DNA of 64,000 bases from Planctomycetota bacterium (lineage in GTDB: Bacteria > Planctomycetota > UBA1135 > GCA-002686595), in the NCBI GenBank assembly GCA_016795325.1, contig JAEUHY010000029.1, forward strand, positions 1-64,000, given 5' to 3'. Below are positions 37,196 through 45,110 of the stretch, piece by piece. A model generated the notes under the pieces. The model had not been told where the DNA came from, made no database searches, and saw only the letters and a program-made list of their open reading frames with translations. How positions within the stretch are numbered: the first letter of the stretch is position 1; each line of letters opens with the position of its first letter. The position numbers and the translations under genes are program-made.

Positions 37196-37396
37196 GGGCG
37201 GCGGGCGCGCGAACGGGCGGCGATCGGCAGAGCGTATCGGCGCGCTAGGGGCGAGTCACCCATTCGCCGCGCCGCCGCTCCCAGCGCGGGGGCTCGAATC
37301 CGGATTCCTTCTCCGCGGCTCAAGTTCCGCAGCCCGCGCGCCGACGAGTACCTCAAGCCGGCCGCCGTGCCCGCGCCCCCCCTTCCACACAGTTTT

Positions 37397-37413
37397 AGGA
37401 GATCGCTCCTGTG
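37397..37413 (+). promoter_or_regulatory. Shine-Dalgarno inside a small hairpin before the pseudopilin start
   Basis: AGGAG (37397-37401) is a near-ideal ribosome site 9 nt before the GTG. It can pair with CTCCT (37406-37410) across an ATCG loop, closing exactly at the start codon. The hairpin would hide the ribosome site. With only 5 bp it could act as a weak RNA thermometer-like switch or be chance. Confidence 0.4.
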
Positions 37414-37986
37414 ACGACGTCCCCCCGCCGTGCCCACTCCGCTCGCGCCGGCTTCTCGCTCCTCGAAATCGTGATCGCACTCGCGGTCATCGCCATGATC
37501 GTCGGCGTGGTCGCGATCCGCTCCGGCGGCGTGATCAACAAGGGCAAGACCTCGAAGGTCATGCAACTGGTCGACACGCTCAAGCAGGCTTCCGCGCAGT
37601 ACCACGCGGACACCAACGAGATGCCGTGGGAGTACTCGGCGCACACGGCGGTCAACCGTCGGCTGTCGGGCACGCAAACGGTCGCCGGCTGGCAAGGCCC
37701 CTACATCGAGGCTCCGTTGTCGTCGGGCATGCACCCCTCCAACGGCACGATCCACATGTACAACACGTCGGTTGTGAACGGCAACGACGGATTCGATCTC
37801 GACGGCGACGGCACGAACGACGTGACCAGCAACGCCTGCACGCTGTACCTCAGCGGGATCACGCAAGCCGACGCTCAAGCGATCGACAACGCCTTCGACA
37901 AGGGCATCCCGGGAACCTGGTCGTCGACCGGCCGCGTGCGCTGGAACTCGACCAACTCCAACTTGTTCGTGCTGGTCTACTTCTGA
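37411..37986 (+). CDS. Type IV pilin-like/type II secretion pseudopilin
   Basis: A 191-residue protein with a class III leader: a short basic start, then the prepilin-peptidase site AGFSLLEIVIALAVIAM (cleavage after Gly, mature Phe, Glu at +5) and one hydrophobic helix. The mature domain has a GspG-like body (KVMQLVDTLKQASAQYHADT) and an Asp-rich loop (GFDLDGDGTNDVTSN) that resembles a calcium site. GTG start fixed by the ideal ribosome site. No other secretion or pilus gene is in the window, so it probably serves a machine encoded elsewhere. Its end overlaps the end of the convergent mutY gene by 10 nt. Confidence 0.87.
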   Translation: MTTSPRRAHSARAGFSLLEIVIALAVIAMIVGVVAIRSGGVINKGKTSKVMQLVDTLKQASAQYHADTNEMPWEYSAHTAVNRRLSGTQTVAGWQGPYIEAPLSSGMHPSNGTIHMYNTSVVNGNDGFDLDGDGTNDVTSNACTLYLSGITQADAQAIDNAFDKGIPGTWSSTGRVRWNSTNSNLFVLVYF

Positions 37987-39032
37987 GCTTCGCGCACGGC
38001 TCGCAACGCCTTGCGGGCCATGCCGGACAGCGCGAATTCGCCGAGCCGCTCGCGTGGAACCCACGCCAGCGGCTCGAGCTGTTTCTCGCGCGGCGCGCGC
38101 GCGGCGCGCAACGTCAGCACGATGCGGTGGTGCGTGATGGCGTGGCGCAGGCTGGCCAGCGGCTCGCCGTGCGCTGCGAGGGAAGCCAGCGCGTAGCGCG
38201 GCGGGAACAGGTCGGCGAGCTCGGGCTCAGGTGAAACCTGGCGCGTCGGCAACTGCCACAGTCCGGCCATGCGACCGCTGGGCGGTCGGCGCTCGAGCAG
38301 CAGCTCGCCGCCGCGTTCGACGAGCAGCACTTCGAGCTCCACATCGAGCGGCGCGCGGCGCGGTTTGGGCCGCGGAAGCTCGGCTTGGCGAGCACTGCAG
38401 CGGGCTATGCAGCGTTCGCGGAGCGGACAGCTGTCGCAGCGCGGCTCGCGCGGCGTGCAGACGGTCGCACCCAGTTCCATGAGCGCCTGGTTCCATTCGC
38501 CCGCACCGTGCTCCGGCACGAGTTCCTGCGCGCGCTCCCAGGCCCAGCGCGTCGCCGCGGCGTGCTCGAGCTCACAGCCGAGCCATCGCGCGAAGACCCG
38601 AACGACGTTGCCGTCGACGAGCGCCGCAGGACGGTCGTAGGCGATCGAAAGCACGGCGCCGGCGGTGTACGGCCCGACGCCCGGAAGGGCGCGCGCGGCC
38701 TCGAGTTCGTCGGGAAAACGCCCGGCGTGGCGCTCGACGATCGCCTGCGCCGCAGCGCGCAAGGCCCGCGCGCGCCGGTAGTAGCCCAGGCCGCTCCAGG
38801 CTGCGAGCACCTCGTCCTCGCCGGCCGCCGCGAGGGCGCGCACGTCGGGAAAACGCGCCAGAAAACGCGTCCAGTAGTCGACCACGGCCTCGACGCGCGT
38901 CTGCTGGAGCATCGCCTCGCTGATCCAGATCGCGTAAGCGTCGCGCGTGCGCCGCCAAGGCAGGTCGCGCGCCGCGGCGCGGTACCAGGCGAGCAGCCGC
39001 TCGCGATCCGCGCGCAGTTTCATCGCAGACAT
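37977..39032 (-). CDS. mutY: A/G-specific adenine DNA glycosylase MutY
   Basis: A 351-residue base-excision repair enzyme that removes adenine opposite 8-oxoguanine. Visible are WISEAMLQQTRVEAVVDYW with the catalytic Glu, the helix-hairpin-helix LPGVGPYTAGAVLSIAYDR followed by VDGNVVRV with the catalytic Asp, and the 4Fe-4S loop C-x6-C-x2-C-x5-C (CTPREPRCDSCPLRERC). The NUDIX-like C-terminal domain follows (LLLERRPPSGRMAGLWQLP). ATG at 39032 chosen; the second ATG three codons on is possible. It is divergent from the yciB-like gene with only 30 nt between starts. Confidence 0.95.
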   Translation of the reverse strand: MSAMKLRADRERLLAWYRAAARDLPWRRTRDAYAIWISEAMLQQTRVEAVVDYWTRFLARFPDVRALAAAGEDEVLAAWSGLGYYRRARALRAAAQAIVERHAGRFPDELEAARALPGVGPYTAGAVLSIAYDRPAALVDGNVVRVFARWLGCELEHAAATRWAWERAQELVPEHGAGEWNQALMELGATVCTPREPRCDSCPLRERCIARCSARQAELPRPKPRRAPLDVELEVLLVERGGELLLERRPPSGRMAGLWQLPTRQVSPEPELADLFPPRYALASLAAHGEPLASLRHAITHHRIVLTLRAARAPREKQLEPLAWVPRERLGEFALSGMARKALRAVREAQK

Positions 39033-39062
39033 GAGCGCTCCGTCGTACAACTGCGGCCCTGC

Positions 39063-39644
39063 ATGGACAAGCCCGCGCCCGCACCGCTTTCGCCCGGCCT
39101 CAAATTCGCACTCGAGCTCGGCCCGCTCCTCGTGCTCGTCGCCGTCACCCTCAAGGCCGGCCTCGTCACCGCCGCCGCGCCCTTCGCCGTGGCCTCGGTG
39201 ATCGCGACGGCTGTGCTCTACCGCTTGCAGCGCAAGGTGAACTGGTTGCTCATCGCTTCGACCCTCGCGGTCGTGACCTTCGCCGCGCTCACCTGGTGGT
39301 TCGACGACGCAACCTTCCTCAAGCTCAAGGTCACCTTCGCGAGCGCTGCGATCGGCCTCGCGCTGCTGATCGGACAAGCGTTGGGCAAACAGCCGCTGCG
39401 CAGCCTGTTCGACTCCGCGCTGCAGCTCGACGACGAGGGCTGGCGCAAGTTCACGCGCCGCTTCGGCGTGTTCTTCCTGTTCATGGCCGCGACCAACGAG
39501 GTCGTGCGACGCATGGTGAGCGACGAGGGCTACGCCGTCGCGAAGCTGGCCGTGTTCTTCCCGCTGCCGCTCGTGTTCATGCTCACACAGTTGCCGCTGC
39601 TCAAGCGGCACGCGCTCGAGCCGCGGGACGGCGCCGGCTCCTGA
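39063..39644 (+). CDS. YciB/IspZ-like intracellular septation protein A homologue
   Basis: A 193-residue membrane protein with five hydrophobic helices. It fits the YciB family: GLKFALELGPLLVLVAVTLK at the start, NWLLIASTLAVVTFAALTWW and DDATFLKLKVTFASAAIGLA in the middle, then DEGWRKFTRRFGVFFLFMAA and NEVVRR. YciB proteins act in the inner membrane in cell-envelope maintenance and septation. Length is normal. Starts 30 nt from the divergent mutY gene, so the two promoters overlap the reading frames. Confidence 0.9.
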   Translation: MDKPAPAPLSPGLKFALELGPLLVLVAVTLKAGLVTAAAPFAVASVIATAVLYRLQRKVNWLLIASTLAVVTFAALTWWFDDATFLKLKVTFASAAIGLALLIGQALGKQPLRSLFDSALQLDDEGWRKFTRRFGVFFLFMAATNEVVRRMVSDEGYAVAKLAVFFPLPLVFMLTQLPLLKRHALEPRDGAGS

Positions 39645-39668
39645 GCGTTTGGCGGTACGGCGCGCGGG

Positions 39669-40109
39669 TTAGGGATTTGCTCCTCGCGCGGGACCGTCGC
39701 GCAGCGTCACCACGAGGTGCAGGTCCGGACGTCGGCGTTCGAGCTCCACCACGTGGGCGGCTTCGCGCGTGCGGCCGTCGTCGCCGCGCAGTTGCGCGCG
39801 CAACTGACCGGAACGCGCCGCGAGGCGCAGTTCGGCGAGCTCGTGCGGCTCTAGCGTGAGCACGCCCGCCGGCTCGAGCGTGAGTTCTTGCTCCATGCCG
39901 GGCGCGCTCAAGCGCAGCTGGCCGGTTTGCACGGCGAGGTCTTCGCCGCGCAGCGCGACAGCGCGCAGCTGACCGCTTCCCAGGGCGTGCTCGGCCGCCG
40001 AGAGCGTGCGACCACCGCCTTCGGTCGCCAGCGCCGCGAGTCCGACGGAGAGACTGAAGAGCACGACCACAGGCGCGGCAGGAAACGAGCGAAGACGATC
40101 AAGGTGCAT
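39669..40109 (-). CDS. Small exported protein of unknown function
   Basis: A 146-residue protein with a probable signal or anchor (FPAAPVVVLFSLSVGLAALA). The mature part has repeated short beta-strand phrases (GQLRAVALRGEDLAVQTGQL, LTLEPAGVLTLEPHELAELR), as in small beta-sandwich proteins. No family recognised. It converges on the yciB-like gene (24 nt between stops) and lies 152 nt downstream of the TIR-SUMF1 gene. Confidence 0.6.
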   Translation of the reverse strand: MHLDRLRSFPAAPVVVLFSLSVGLAALATEGGGRTLSAAEHALGSGQLRAVALRGEDLAVQTGQLRLSAPGMEQELTLEPAGVLTLEPHELAELRLAARSGQLRAQLRGDDGRTREAAHVVELERRRPDLHLVVTLRDGPARGANP

Positions 40110-40261
40110 GGCTGGCCGCTGGCGCCGCGAAGCGCCGGAGAGAGTCGGTCGAGCCGCCGTCGGCGGTCGTGCTCAGTACGTTTCAGTGGGACATGGGAAG
40201 CTCAACACCCGTCCGTGAAGACGCGTTGCAGCTCCGGCAAATGCCGCTTGCGCGGCGAGTC

Positions 40262-41569
40262 TCACTCGTGAACCGAACGCACCGGGCGGAAGCCGAGCGT
40301 GTCGAGCGGTTCGTCCATGCGGAACGCGCGGCGCTCGGCGCTGCGCGCGTGCAGCGCCGGCCCGAAGAAGCTGCCGCCGCGCGCGACCGCACTCTCGCGA
40401 TCGGCGCCGGGCCAGGCCCCGCCGTGCGCGGGCGCGTTGACGTACGACGTGTGCCACGAGTCCGCGCACCACTCCCAGACCGAACCGTGGCAGTCGTGCA
40501 GCCCGAAACGATTGGGCGCGAGCAGTCCGACGTCCTGCAGTTCGCCGTGCGAGTTGCCCGCGAACCAACCGACGCGTGCGAGGTCTTCCTCGCGCTCGCC
40601 GCTCGAGTAGCGCGTCGTGCTGCGCGCGCGGCAGGCGTACTCCCACTGCGCTTCGCTCGGCAGTTCCAGTCCGACGCGCGCGCACCAGGTCGCGGCCTCG
40701 CGCCAAGTCATCTCGCTCGCCGGCAAACGCGCTCCGCGGCGACGGGCTCGGCTCCAACCCATCACGCACGCGAATTGAAGCTGCGTGATCGGCGTCTTGG
40801 CGACGAAGAACGGATGCAGCGCGACGCGGTGGCGCGGGTGCTCGGCGGCGCGGCTGATGCGCGCGTCGAGCTCGGCGTCCGAGGCCCCCATCCAGAATTC
40901 GCCGCTGGGCGCGAGCACCAGCACCACGGCGCTGTCCTCGCGCCAGTGCAGTCGGCCGTGCGCTCCGCGCACGAGCGGCGCGCCGGTGCCGTGCACGGCG
41001 AACTCTTCGAGCTGCGAGACGGGATCGGGACCGAGCGGCGTGAGTCCCGTTTGCGCCCGCAGCGCCATCCCGGCGTACTCCGGATGCGCGGCGACGCGCT
41101 CGGCCGCGCGTTGCCACAGGCGATCGGCGTTGGGCTCCTGCTTGACGCGCAGCAGGCCGCGGAACTGGCGCACGAGCTCCTCACGCTCGGCGTTGGACGC
41201 GTCGAGCAGATCCGGCGGCAGCACGATGTATTGGTGCGGACGCAGCGGCGGAGGAACTTGCTCGGGCGCGAGCTGCCCCACGAGCGCGGGAACGATCGGG
41301 AACTCGGGCTCGCGGTCGTTGCGCGCGACAGCGGCCGTCAGCTCGGCCAGCGCCGCGGGTGTCGCGCCGCGGTCGCCGCACAGCGCGATGAACACGTCGC
41401 AGCCCTGGATGGTGCGCTCGAGTTCGTCCCACAGGCGCGGACCGCCCAACGCGTTGTCGTCGAGCGAACTGCACACCACCGGCAACTCGGCGGCGCGCAA
41501 GAGCGCCGCGAGGTTGTGGGCGTGGACGCGCTCCGCGCCCGCGCAGCTCAGGAAGATCGAGCGTTGCAT
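40262..41569 (-). CDS. TIR domain-SUMF1 (FGE-sulfatase fold) fusion protein
   Basis: A 435-residue cytoplasmic protein. Residues 1-130 are TIR-like: RSIFLSCAGAERVHAHNLAA, RLWDELERTIQGCDVFIALC (with the Glu that is catalytic in NAD-cleaving TIRs) and FPIVPALVG. After a linker, residues about 215-432 have the SUMF1 fold (GEFWMGASDAEL, FFVAKTPITQLQFACVMGW, LPSEAQWEYACRA, DCHGSVWEWCADSW, ARGGSFF, LGFRPVRS). The two catalytic cysteines of formylglycine-generating enzymes, expected after RGGSF, are absent (GPALHARSAERR), so sulfatase activation is unlikely. A sensor or effector pairing is possible. Confidence 0.85.
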   Translation of the reverse strand: MQRSIFLSCAGAERVHAHNLAALLRAAELPVVCSSLDDNALGGPRLWDELERTIQGCDVFIALCGDRGATPAALAELTAAVARNDREPEFPIVPALVGQLAPEQVPPPLRPHQYIVLPPDLLDASNAEREELVRQFRGLLRVKQEPNADRLWQRAAERVAAHPEYAGMALRAQTGLTPLGPDPVSQLEEFAVHGTGAPLVRGAHGRLHWREDSAVVLVLAPSGEFWMGASDAELDARISRAAEHPRHRVALHPFFVAKTPITQLQFACVMGWSRARRRGARLPASEMTWREAATWCARVGLELPSEAQWEYACRARSTTRYSSGEREEDLARVGWFAGNSHGELQDVGLLAPNRFGLHDCHGSVWEWCADSWHTSYVNAPAHGGAWPGADRESAVARGGSFFGPALHARSAERRAFRMDEPLDTLGFRPVRSVHE

Positions 41570-41814
41570 GGGGACGGCGCTGCGGCGCGTGGGGAACGAC
41601 GCCGAGGCCGAGGGACAGCGGTGAGTGTCGACCGCCGCCGCGCCGCTCCTTGAAAGGCAAGGCGCGCGTTGCGGCGCTGCAACCCGCGCTGGAAGAGAGT
41701 TCCGATTCTCCAACCCGAGGGCGAGGGGCCGCGCCACGTGGGAGTTCGGCGCGAAGTCCGAAACGGGCGCGCTCGAGCGGACCTGGCCGGCGCCCGGCCT
41801 GGACGCCGCGGGCG

Positions 41815-41854
41815 AAAAAAACCCGCCGCAGCCCCGAGGTGGGGCCGCGGCGGG
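41815..41854 (-). terminator. Strong intrinsic terminator on the minus strand
   Basis: Read on the minus strand, CCCGCCGC and GCGGCGGG form an 8-bp outer stem continued by GGCCCC/GGGGCT pairs around a short loop (41854-41822). Seven T residues follow directly (41821-41815). This is a textbook Rho-independent terminator. The nearest upstream minus-strand gene ends more than 500 nt away at 42372, so it most likely ends an RNA that starts in the intervening sequence or a long 3' UTR. Confidence 0.85.
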
Positions 41855-42150
41855 CTGCGACGCAGCGGGCGGACGGTGAGCTACGGCGCAGTTCGAAGTG
41901 GCGAAGGCGGGCGAGGCGAGAACGTGGAGAGCGTGGCGTCGGAGCGCGGCGCCTTCGCCGTCACCGCGGGCGCGCCGAGCGGGCGAGGGTCGGGGCGAGC
42001 GGCGCCTGCACGCGCCGCTCGCTCCGTTCTCCTCTCGGGGCCGAAGGCCTGCGCCCTCCGACACCCGCCCACCGCGTCAGCCGCGGAGACGTGGCTTGCG
42101 CCACACCTCTCTGAATGCCGCGGGGCGCCGACTTGGTTGCGCGAAGTCAA
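41855..42150 (-). ncRNA. Candidate structured non-coding RNA upstream of the terminator
   Basis: No plausible protein is encoded between 41570 and 42371. On the minus strand the stretch before the terminator has several stable hairpins: GTGGC-GCAA-GCCAC with a GNRA loop inside a longer GAGA/TCTC stem (near 42090-42115), GGCC-TTC-GGCC, and a perfect 11-bp stem GCGAGCGGCGC/GCGCCGCTCGC with a 6-nt loop (41995-42022). A T-run and TTGACT (42156-42145) precede it, but no good -10 is seen. It lacks RNase P, tmRNA and SRP signatures that I know. Boundaries are guesses; it could also be a 3' UTR of the gene at 42372. Confidence 0.4.
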
Positions 42151-42371
42151 AAAAAATGCGCGAGCGGAGTCGGTGTGGTTGGGGCGGGAGGACCGGCGCA
42201 CGTTGGGCTAGCAACGCGCCCCGCGGCTGGTCACGCGCAGCTCGAGCGAGATTGGGGAGTGCAACTGTGAAACGGCCGCGCCGGGTCGGCGCCCTCTCAG
42301 CGCCAGGCGACTGCGCCGCGCTCGCGGCCGCTCGGCCGCGTTCCACCCATGTCGGCCGCGGCGAGTTGCGC

Positions 42372-43310
42372 TCAGCGCGCGAGCAGTCGGTCCATGCGCG
42401 CGACGACGACGCGCAGGTGCTGCTCGTCGCCGGCCGCAACCTCGGCCGAAGCCCAGCCGCTGAAGCCGACCTCGTCGAGCGCGGTCACAACCGCCTTCCA
42501 GTCGACGTCGCCTTCGCCGAGCGCGACGTCGAAGCCCTTCCACAGCCCCTCGGCGTCGCGGCGTTTGCGCGAGTAGTCCTTCACGTGCAGCTTGACCAAG
42601 CGCTTGCCGAGGATGCGCACCCACTGCTCGGCGTGGCCGTAGGTCACGACGTTGCCGCAGTCCAGGTGCCAGCCGACCCACGGGCTCTCGAGCTCGTCGA
42701 CGTAGCGCGCGGCCTCGAGCGGCGAGAGCAGGAAGTCGTTCCACACGTTCTCGATGCCGATCTTCACGCGCAGCTCGGCCGCCAGCGGCAGCACCTTGCG
42801 CAGCTCGGCCTGCGAGCGGTGGTAGGCCTGCTCGTAGCTCACGCGCGTGTTCACGATCGCCGGCACGAGCAGCACGCTCTCACCGCCGAAGGCATGGCAG
42901 TCGCGCAGCGCCGTCTCGAGCGCCGCCACGGCCTGCGCGCGCACCTTTTCGTCGGCGTCGGCGAGCGACTGGCGCCAGTGCACGGAGTCGACGACGCCGC
43001 ACACCGCGAGGCCCGTGGCGTCGCGTGCGGCGAGGATCTCCTCGCGCGGGATCGGCGTCGGACTGTCGAGCTCCACGCCCTCGAAGCCCGCGCGCTTCAA
43101 GATCTCGAACTTCTCGCGCAGCGTCTTGCCGTCCGCACACATGTAGAGCATGCAGGCCTTGCGAAGTTTGGGCCTGTCCGCCGTCGCCTGCAGCGCGCCG
43201 CCCAACGCACCCGGCGCCAGCGCGCCGCCCAAGGCTGCGAACGCGAACGCTCCGCCTCCGCGCAGCAACGCGCGACGGTCGAACGCGGCCGAGAGCTCGA
43301 GCGCGCTCAC
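42372..43310 (-). CDS. Tat-signal xylose-isomerase-like TIM-barrel protein
   Basis: A 312-residue sugar isomerase/epimerase-like protein (AP endonuclease 2 superfamily). A twin-arginine signal is present (FDRRALLRGGGAFAFAALGG), so the folded, metal-loaded enzyme would be exported. Barrel motifs include KRAGFEGVELDSPTPIPREE, KIGIENVWNDFLLSP, VGWHLDCGNVVTYGH, VKLHVKDYSR and a late Glu (ASAEVAAGDEQ); the Glu, Asp and His would bind a divalent metal. The GTG at 43310 overlaps the stop of the upstream lipoprotein gene as GTGA and begins just before the signal. Such enzymes act in carbohydrate catabolism; substrate unknown. Confidence 0.87.
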   Translation of the reverse strand: MSALELSAAFDRRALLRGGGAFAFAALGGALAPGALGGALQATADRPKLRKACMLYMCADGKTLREKFEILKRAGFEGVELDSPTPIPREEILAARDATGLAVCGVVDSVHWRQSLADADEKVRAQAVAALETALRDCHAFGGESVLLVPAIVNTRVSYEQAYHRSQAELRKVLPLAAELRVKIGIENVWNDFLLSPLEAARYVDELESPWVGWHLDCGNVVTYGHAEQWVRILGKRLVKLHVKDYSRKRRDAEGLWKGFDVALGEGDVDWKAVVTALDEVGFSGWASAEVAAGDEQHLRVVVARMDRLLAR

Positions 43311-44140
43311 AGCCGCTTGCGCCCGACGAATTCGGCGTTCGGAGTGCGGTCGTTGGGACAGGCGCGCAAGCCCGGGGCGACGAGCAGGTCGCACTTGGGA
43401 CAGTGGAATTCGAGCGTCGCTTCGCTCGCGATCCAGCGCTCCAGGCGCGCAACGCGTCGCACGTCGAACCCGCGCGCCGCCGAGGACTCTTCGATCGCGA
43501 GCACCGCGAAGCGGTACGCCTCGAGTTCATCGCGGTTGCGCACGTGCTCGAACAGCGCCAAGTAGAGCCACGCGCGCTGGCGCGCGAGTTCGGGCCGCGC
43601 GAAACGCTCGGCCGCCGACTTGGCGTTGGCGAGACCCGGTGCGCGCTGCAGGAACGCGTTGCAGCTCGCTCCCAGGCCCAGCTGCGAGTGGAACGCCAGC
43701 TCGGCGTAGTTGGCGAGTTCGAGTTCAGCTGCGACGGCGTTCGCCCCTCCGCGCTGCGCTGCGCTGGCGCAGCGCCGTGCGAGCTCGAAACAGCGCGCGG
43801 CCGCCATCGAGTGCGCCACGGCCGACGGACCCGGCACGCCCGAGGCGCGCGGCTCGCGCAGGAACGGCGTCTCGCTCGCCGCGCGCAGGTGCACGCGGGC
43901 GGCGAGCATCGCGGCTTCGAAGCGCAACGCCGCGCTGTCCGTATCCGCCGCACGAGTGTTCGACAGGACGCCCGAGGCGAGCTCCAACGCGCGCTGCGCG
44001 TCGTCGCGCTGCTGCGCCTCGCGCGCCTGCGCCAGCTCGCCGGCGAGGATCTCGCGCGTCGGCACGGGGCGCCCTGCCGCACATCCCACAGCTCCCGCAG
44101 CAGCGCTGAAGAGCGCCAAGTAAACAAGCAAGGTGCGCAT
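43307..44140 (-). CDS. Lipoprotein with C-terminal zinc-ribbon-like cysteines
   Basis: A 277-residue probable lipoprotein (LFSAAAGAVGCAAG, lipobox Cys about 20). The body is alpha-helical and Ala/Arg-rich with TPR-like periodicity (QRALELASGVLSNTRAADTD, LANYAELAFHSQLGLG). The C-terminus has C-P-K-C ... C-P-N-D (FHCPKCDLLVAPGLRACPND), a half zinc-ribbon pattern with three cysteines that is odd for an exported protein. No family recognised. It is translationally coupled to the TIM-barrel gene (GTGA) and starts 5 nt after the stop of the next lipoprotein gene, so the three form an operon. Confidence 0.7.
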   Translation of the reverse strand: MRTLLVYLALFSAAAGAVGCAAGRPVPTREILAGELAQAREAQQRDDAQRALELASGVLSNTRAADTDSAALRFEAAMLAARVHLRAASETPFLREPRASGVPGPSAVAHSMAAARCFELARRCASAAQRGGANAVAAELELANYAELAFHSQLGLGASCNAFLQRAPGLANAKSAAERFARPELARQRAWLYLALFEHVRNRDELEAYRFAVLAIEESSAARGFDVRRVARLERWIASEATLEFHCPKCDLLVAPGLRACPNDRTPNAEFVGRKRL

Positions 44141-44145
44141 GGCGT

Positions 44146-44778
44146 TCAGTTCCCCCTCGGCGCGCCGTTGCCGACCTCGAGTCCGACGAACAGCGTGCGG
44201 ACCTGGCCGTCGAGCTCGAGCTCGAAGGCGATCAAAGCGTCGGCGAGTGCGAAGCTCCGCGCGTCCTCGCCGGCGCCGAGCGTCAGCTCGCCGCGGCGCA
44301 CGAACACCTCGCCCGCTTCGCCGAGCACGAAGTACACGAACGACTCACCCGCGGCGCTCCAGGGCGGAAGCACACGCGACTGCAGCGCGTTGGCGGCTAC
44401 GAGGTCATTGACGCTCTTGAACTCGGTCCACACCGCAGCCTGGAACTTGCTCGCCAGCACCGTCCCATCGGGCAGGTACAGGCGCGCGCCGGCCTGGTCG
44501 GGATCGATGCGCGCCGAACCCGCGGCGCCCGGGGCGAGTCCGAGCTTGAGCGCGACCGGCAACACGCGCGCCTCGCGCGGCAGCTCGGCGCCGAAGGTGC
44601 GCTTGTGGTCGAGGTAGTAACGCGCCTCGACCAGCACCGGTCCGTCGGCGACCTGGGCGGCGAGGCGCGGAAACGGGCGCGTGTCGAGGGCCTGCGACGC
44701 GTTGGTCGCGGCGGTTGCGCTGCAGGCCGCGAGCGGCGCGGCGCACAACACGAGCAAGGCAAGGCGACTGTGGTTCAT
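44146..44778 (-). CDS. Lipoprotein of unknown function (DUF1425-like length and layout)
   Basis: A 210-residue probable lipoprotein: RLALLVLCAAPLAACSAT with lipobox Cys at about 19. The mature region is mostly beta (GPVLVEARYYLDHKRTFGAE, ARLYLPDGTVLASKFQAAVW, SFVYFVLGEAGEVFVRRGEL). I recognise no family with certainty; the label only describes size and style. First gene of the three-gene minus-strand operon ending with the TIM-barrel protein, so it may be part of the same envelope complex. Confidence 0.65.
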   Translation of the reverse strand: MNHSRLALLVLCAAPLAACSATAATNASQALDTRPFPRLAAQVADGPVLVEARYYLDHKRTFGAELPREARVLPVALKLGLAPGAAGSARIDPDQAGARLYLPDGTVLASKFQAAVWTEFKSVNDLVAANALQSRVLPPWSAAGESFVYFVLGEAGEVFVRRGELTLGAGEDARSFALADALIAFELELDGQVRTLFVGLEVGNGAPRGN

Positions 44779-45110
44779 CGAGGCGAAGGTGGAGTGCTGC
44801 GTGGGTGCGTGGCTGGCGGAGTGGAAAGCGAAGCTTCGGTCCGGCGCGGAAAGCGTGCGGCGCGTCCGTCGAGGAGTCGCCGAGCCGCAGGCCGGGTTCG
44901 ACGGCCTTTTGGCGTGTCGGCTCGCCCCACCAAGGTACTGCGGCGCCTCTCCGCGCTCGACCGACGCCTGGCGCGCGAACTCCGCGGCCGCGCGCCAGCG
45001 ACCGGCACGAGAGTGCTCGGCGAAGTGCTCGGCGGAGTGCGCAGGCGCGAGGAGCACGGCCGCTCTCGGTGCGGGTTGCGCGGAGGCGGCCGCGCCGCGC
45101 ACGCGGACGC
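44779..45110. other. Intergenic stretch, nothing recognised
   Basis: These 332 bp lie between the pseudokinase gene end and the lipoprotein operon start. They should contain the operon promoter. I see no gene, repeat or convincing hairpin-plus-T-run terminator in them. Confidence 0.5.

Noticed and set aside
19050..41569. Antiphage defence island built from the SIR2 and TIR genes
   Set aside because: The two genes are 20 kb apart with ordinary envelope and repair genes between them and no restriction, helicase or recombinase genes.
40262..41569. Sulfatase-activating formylglycine-generating enzyme
   Set aside because: The catalytic cysteine pair is absent and no sulfatase gene is nearby.
41855..42150. 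RNase P RNA, tmRNA or SRP RNA identity for the structured stretch
   Set aside because: The conserved GAGGAAAGTC-like core of RNase P, the tRNA-like end of tmRNA and the SRP tetraloop region are not seen on either strand.
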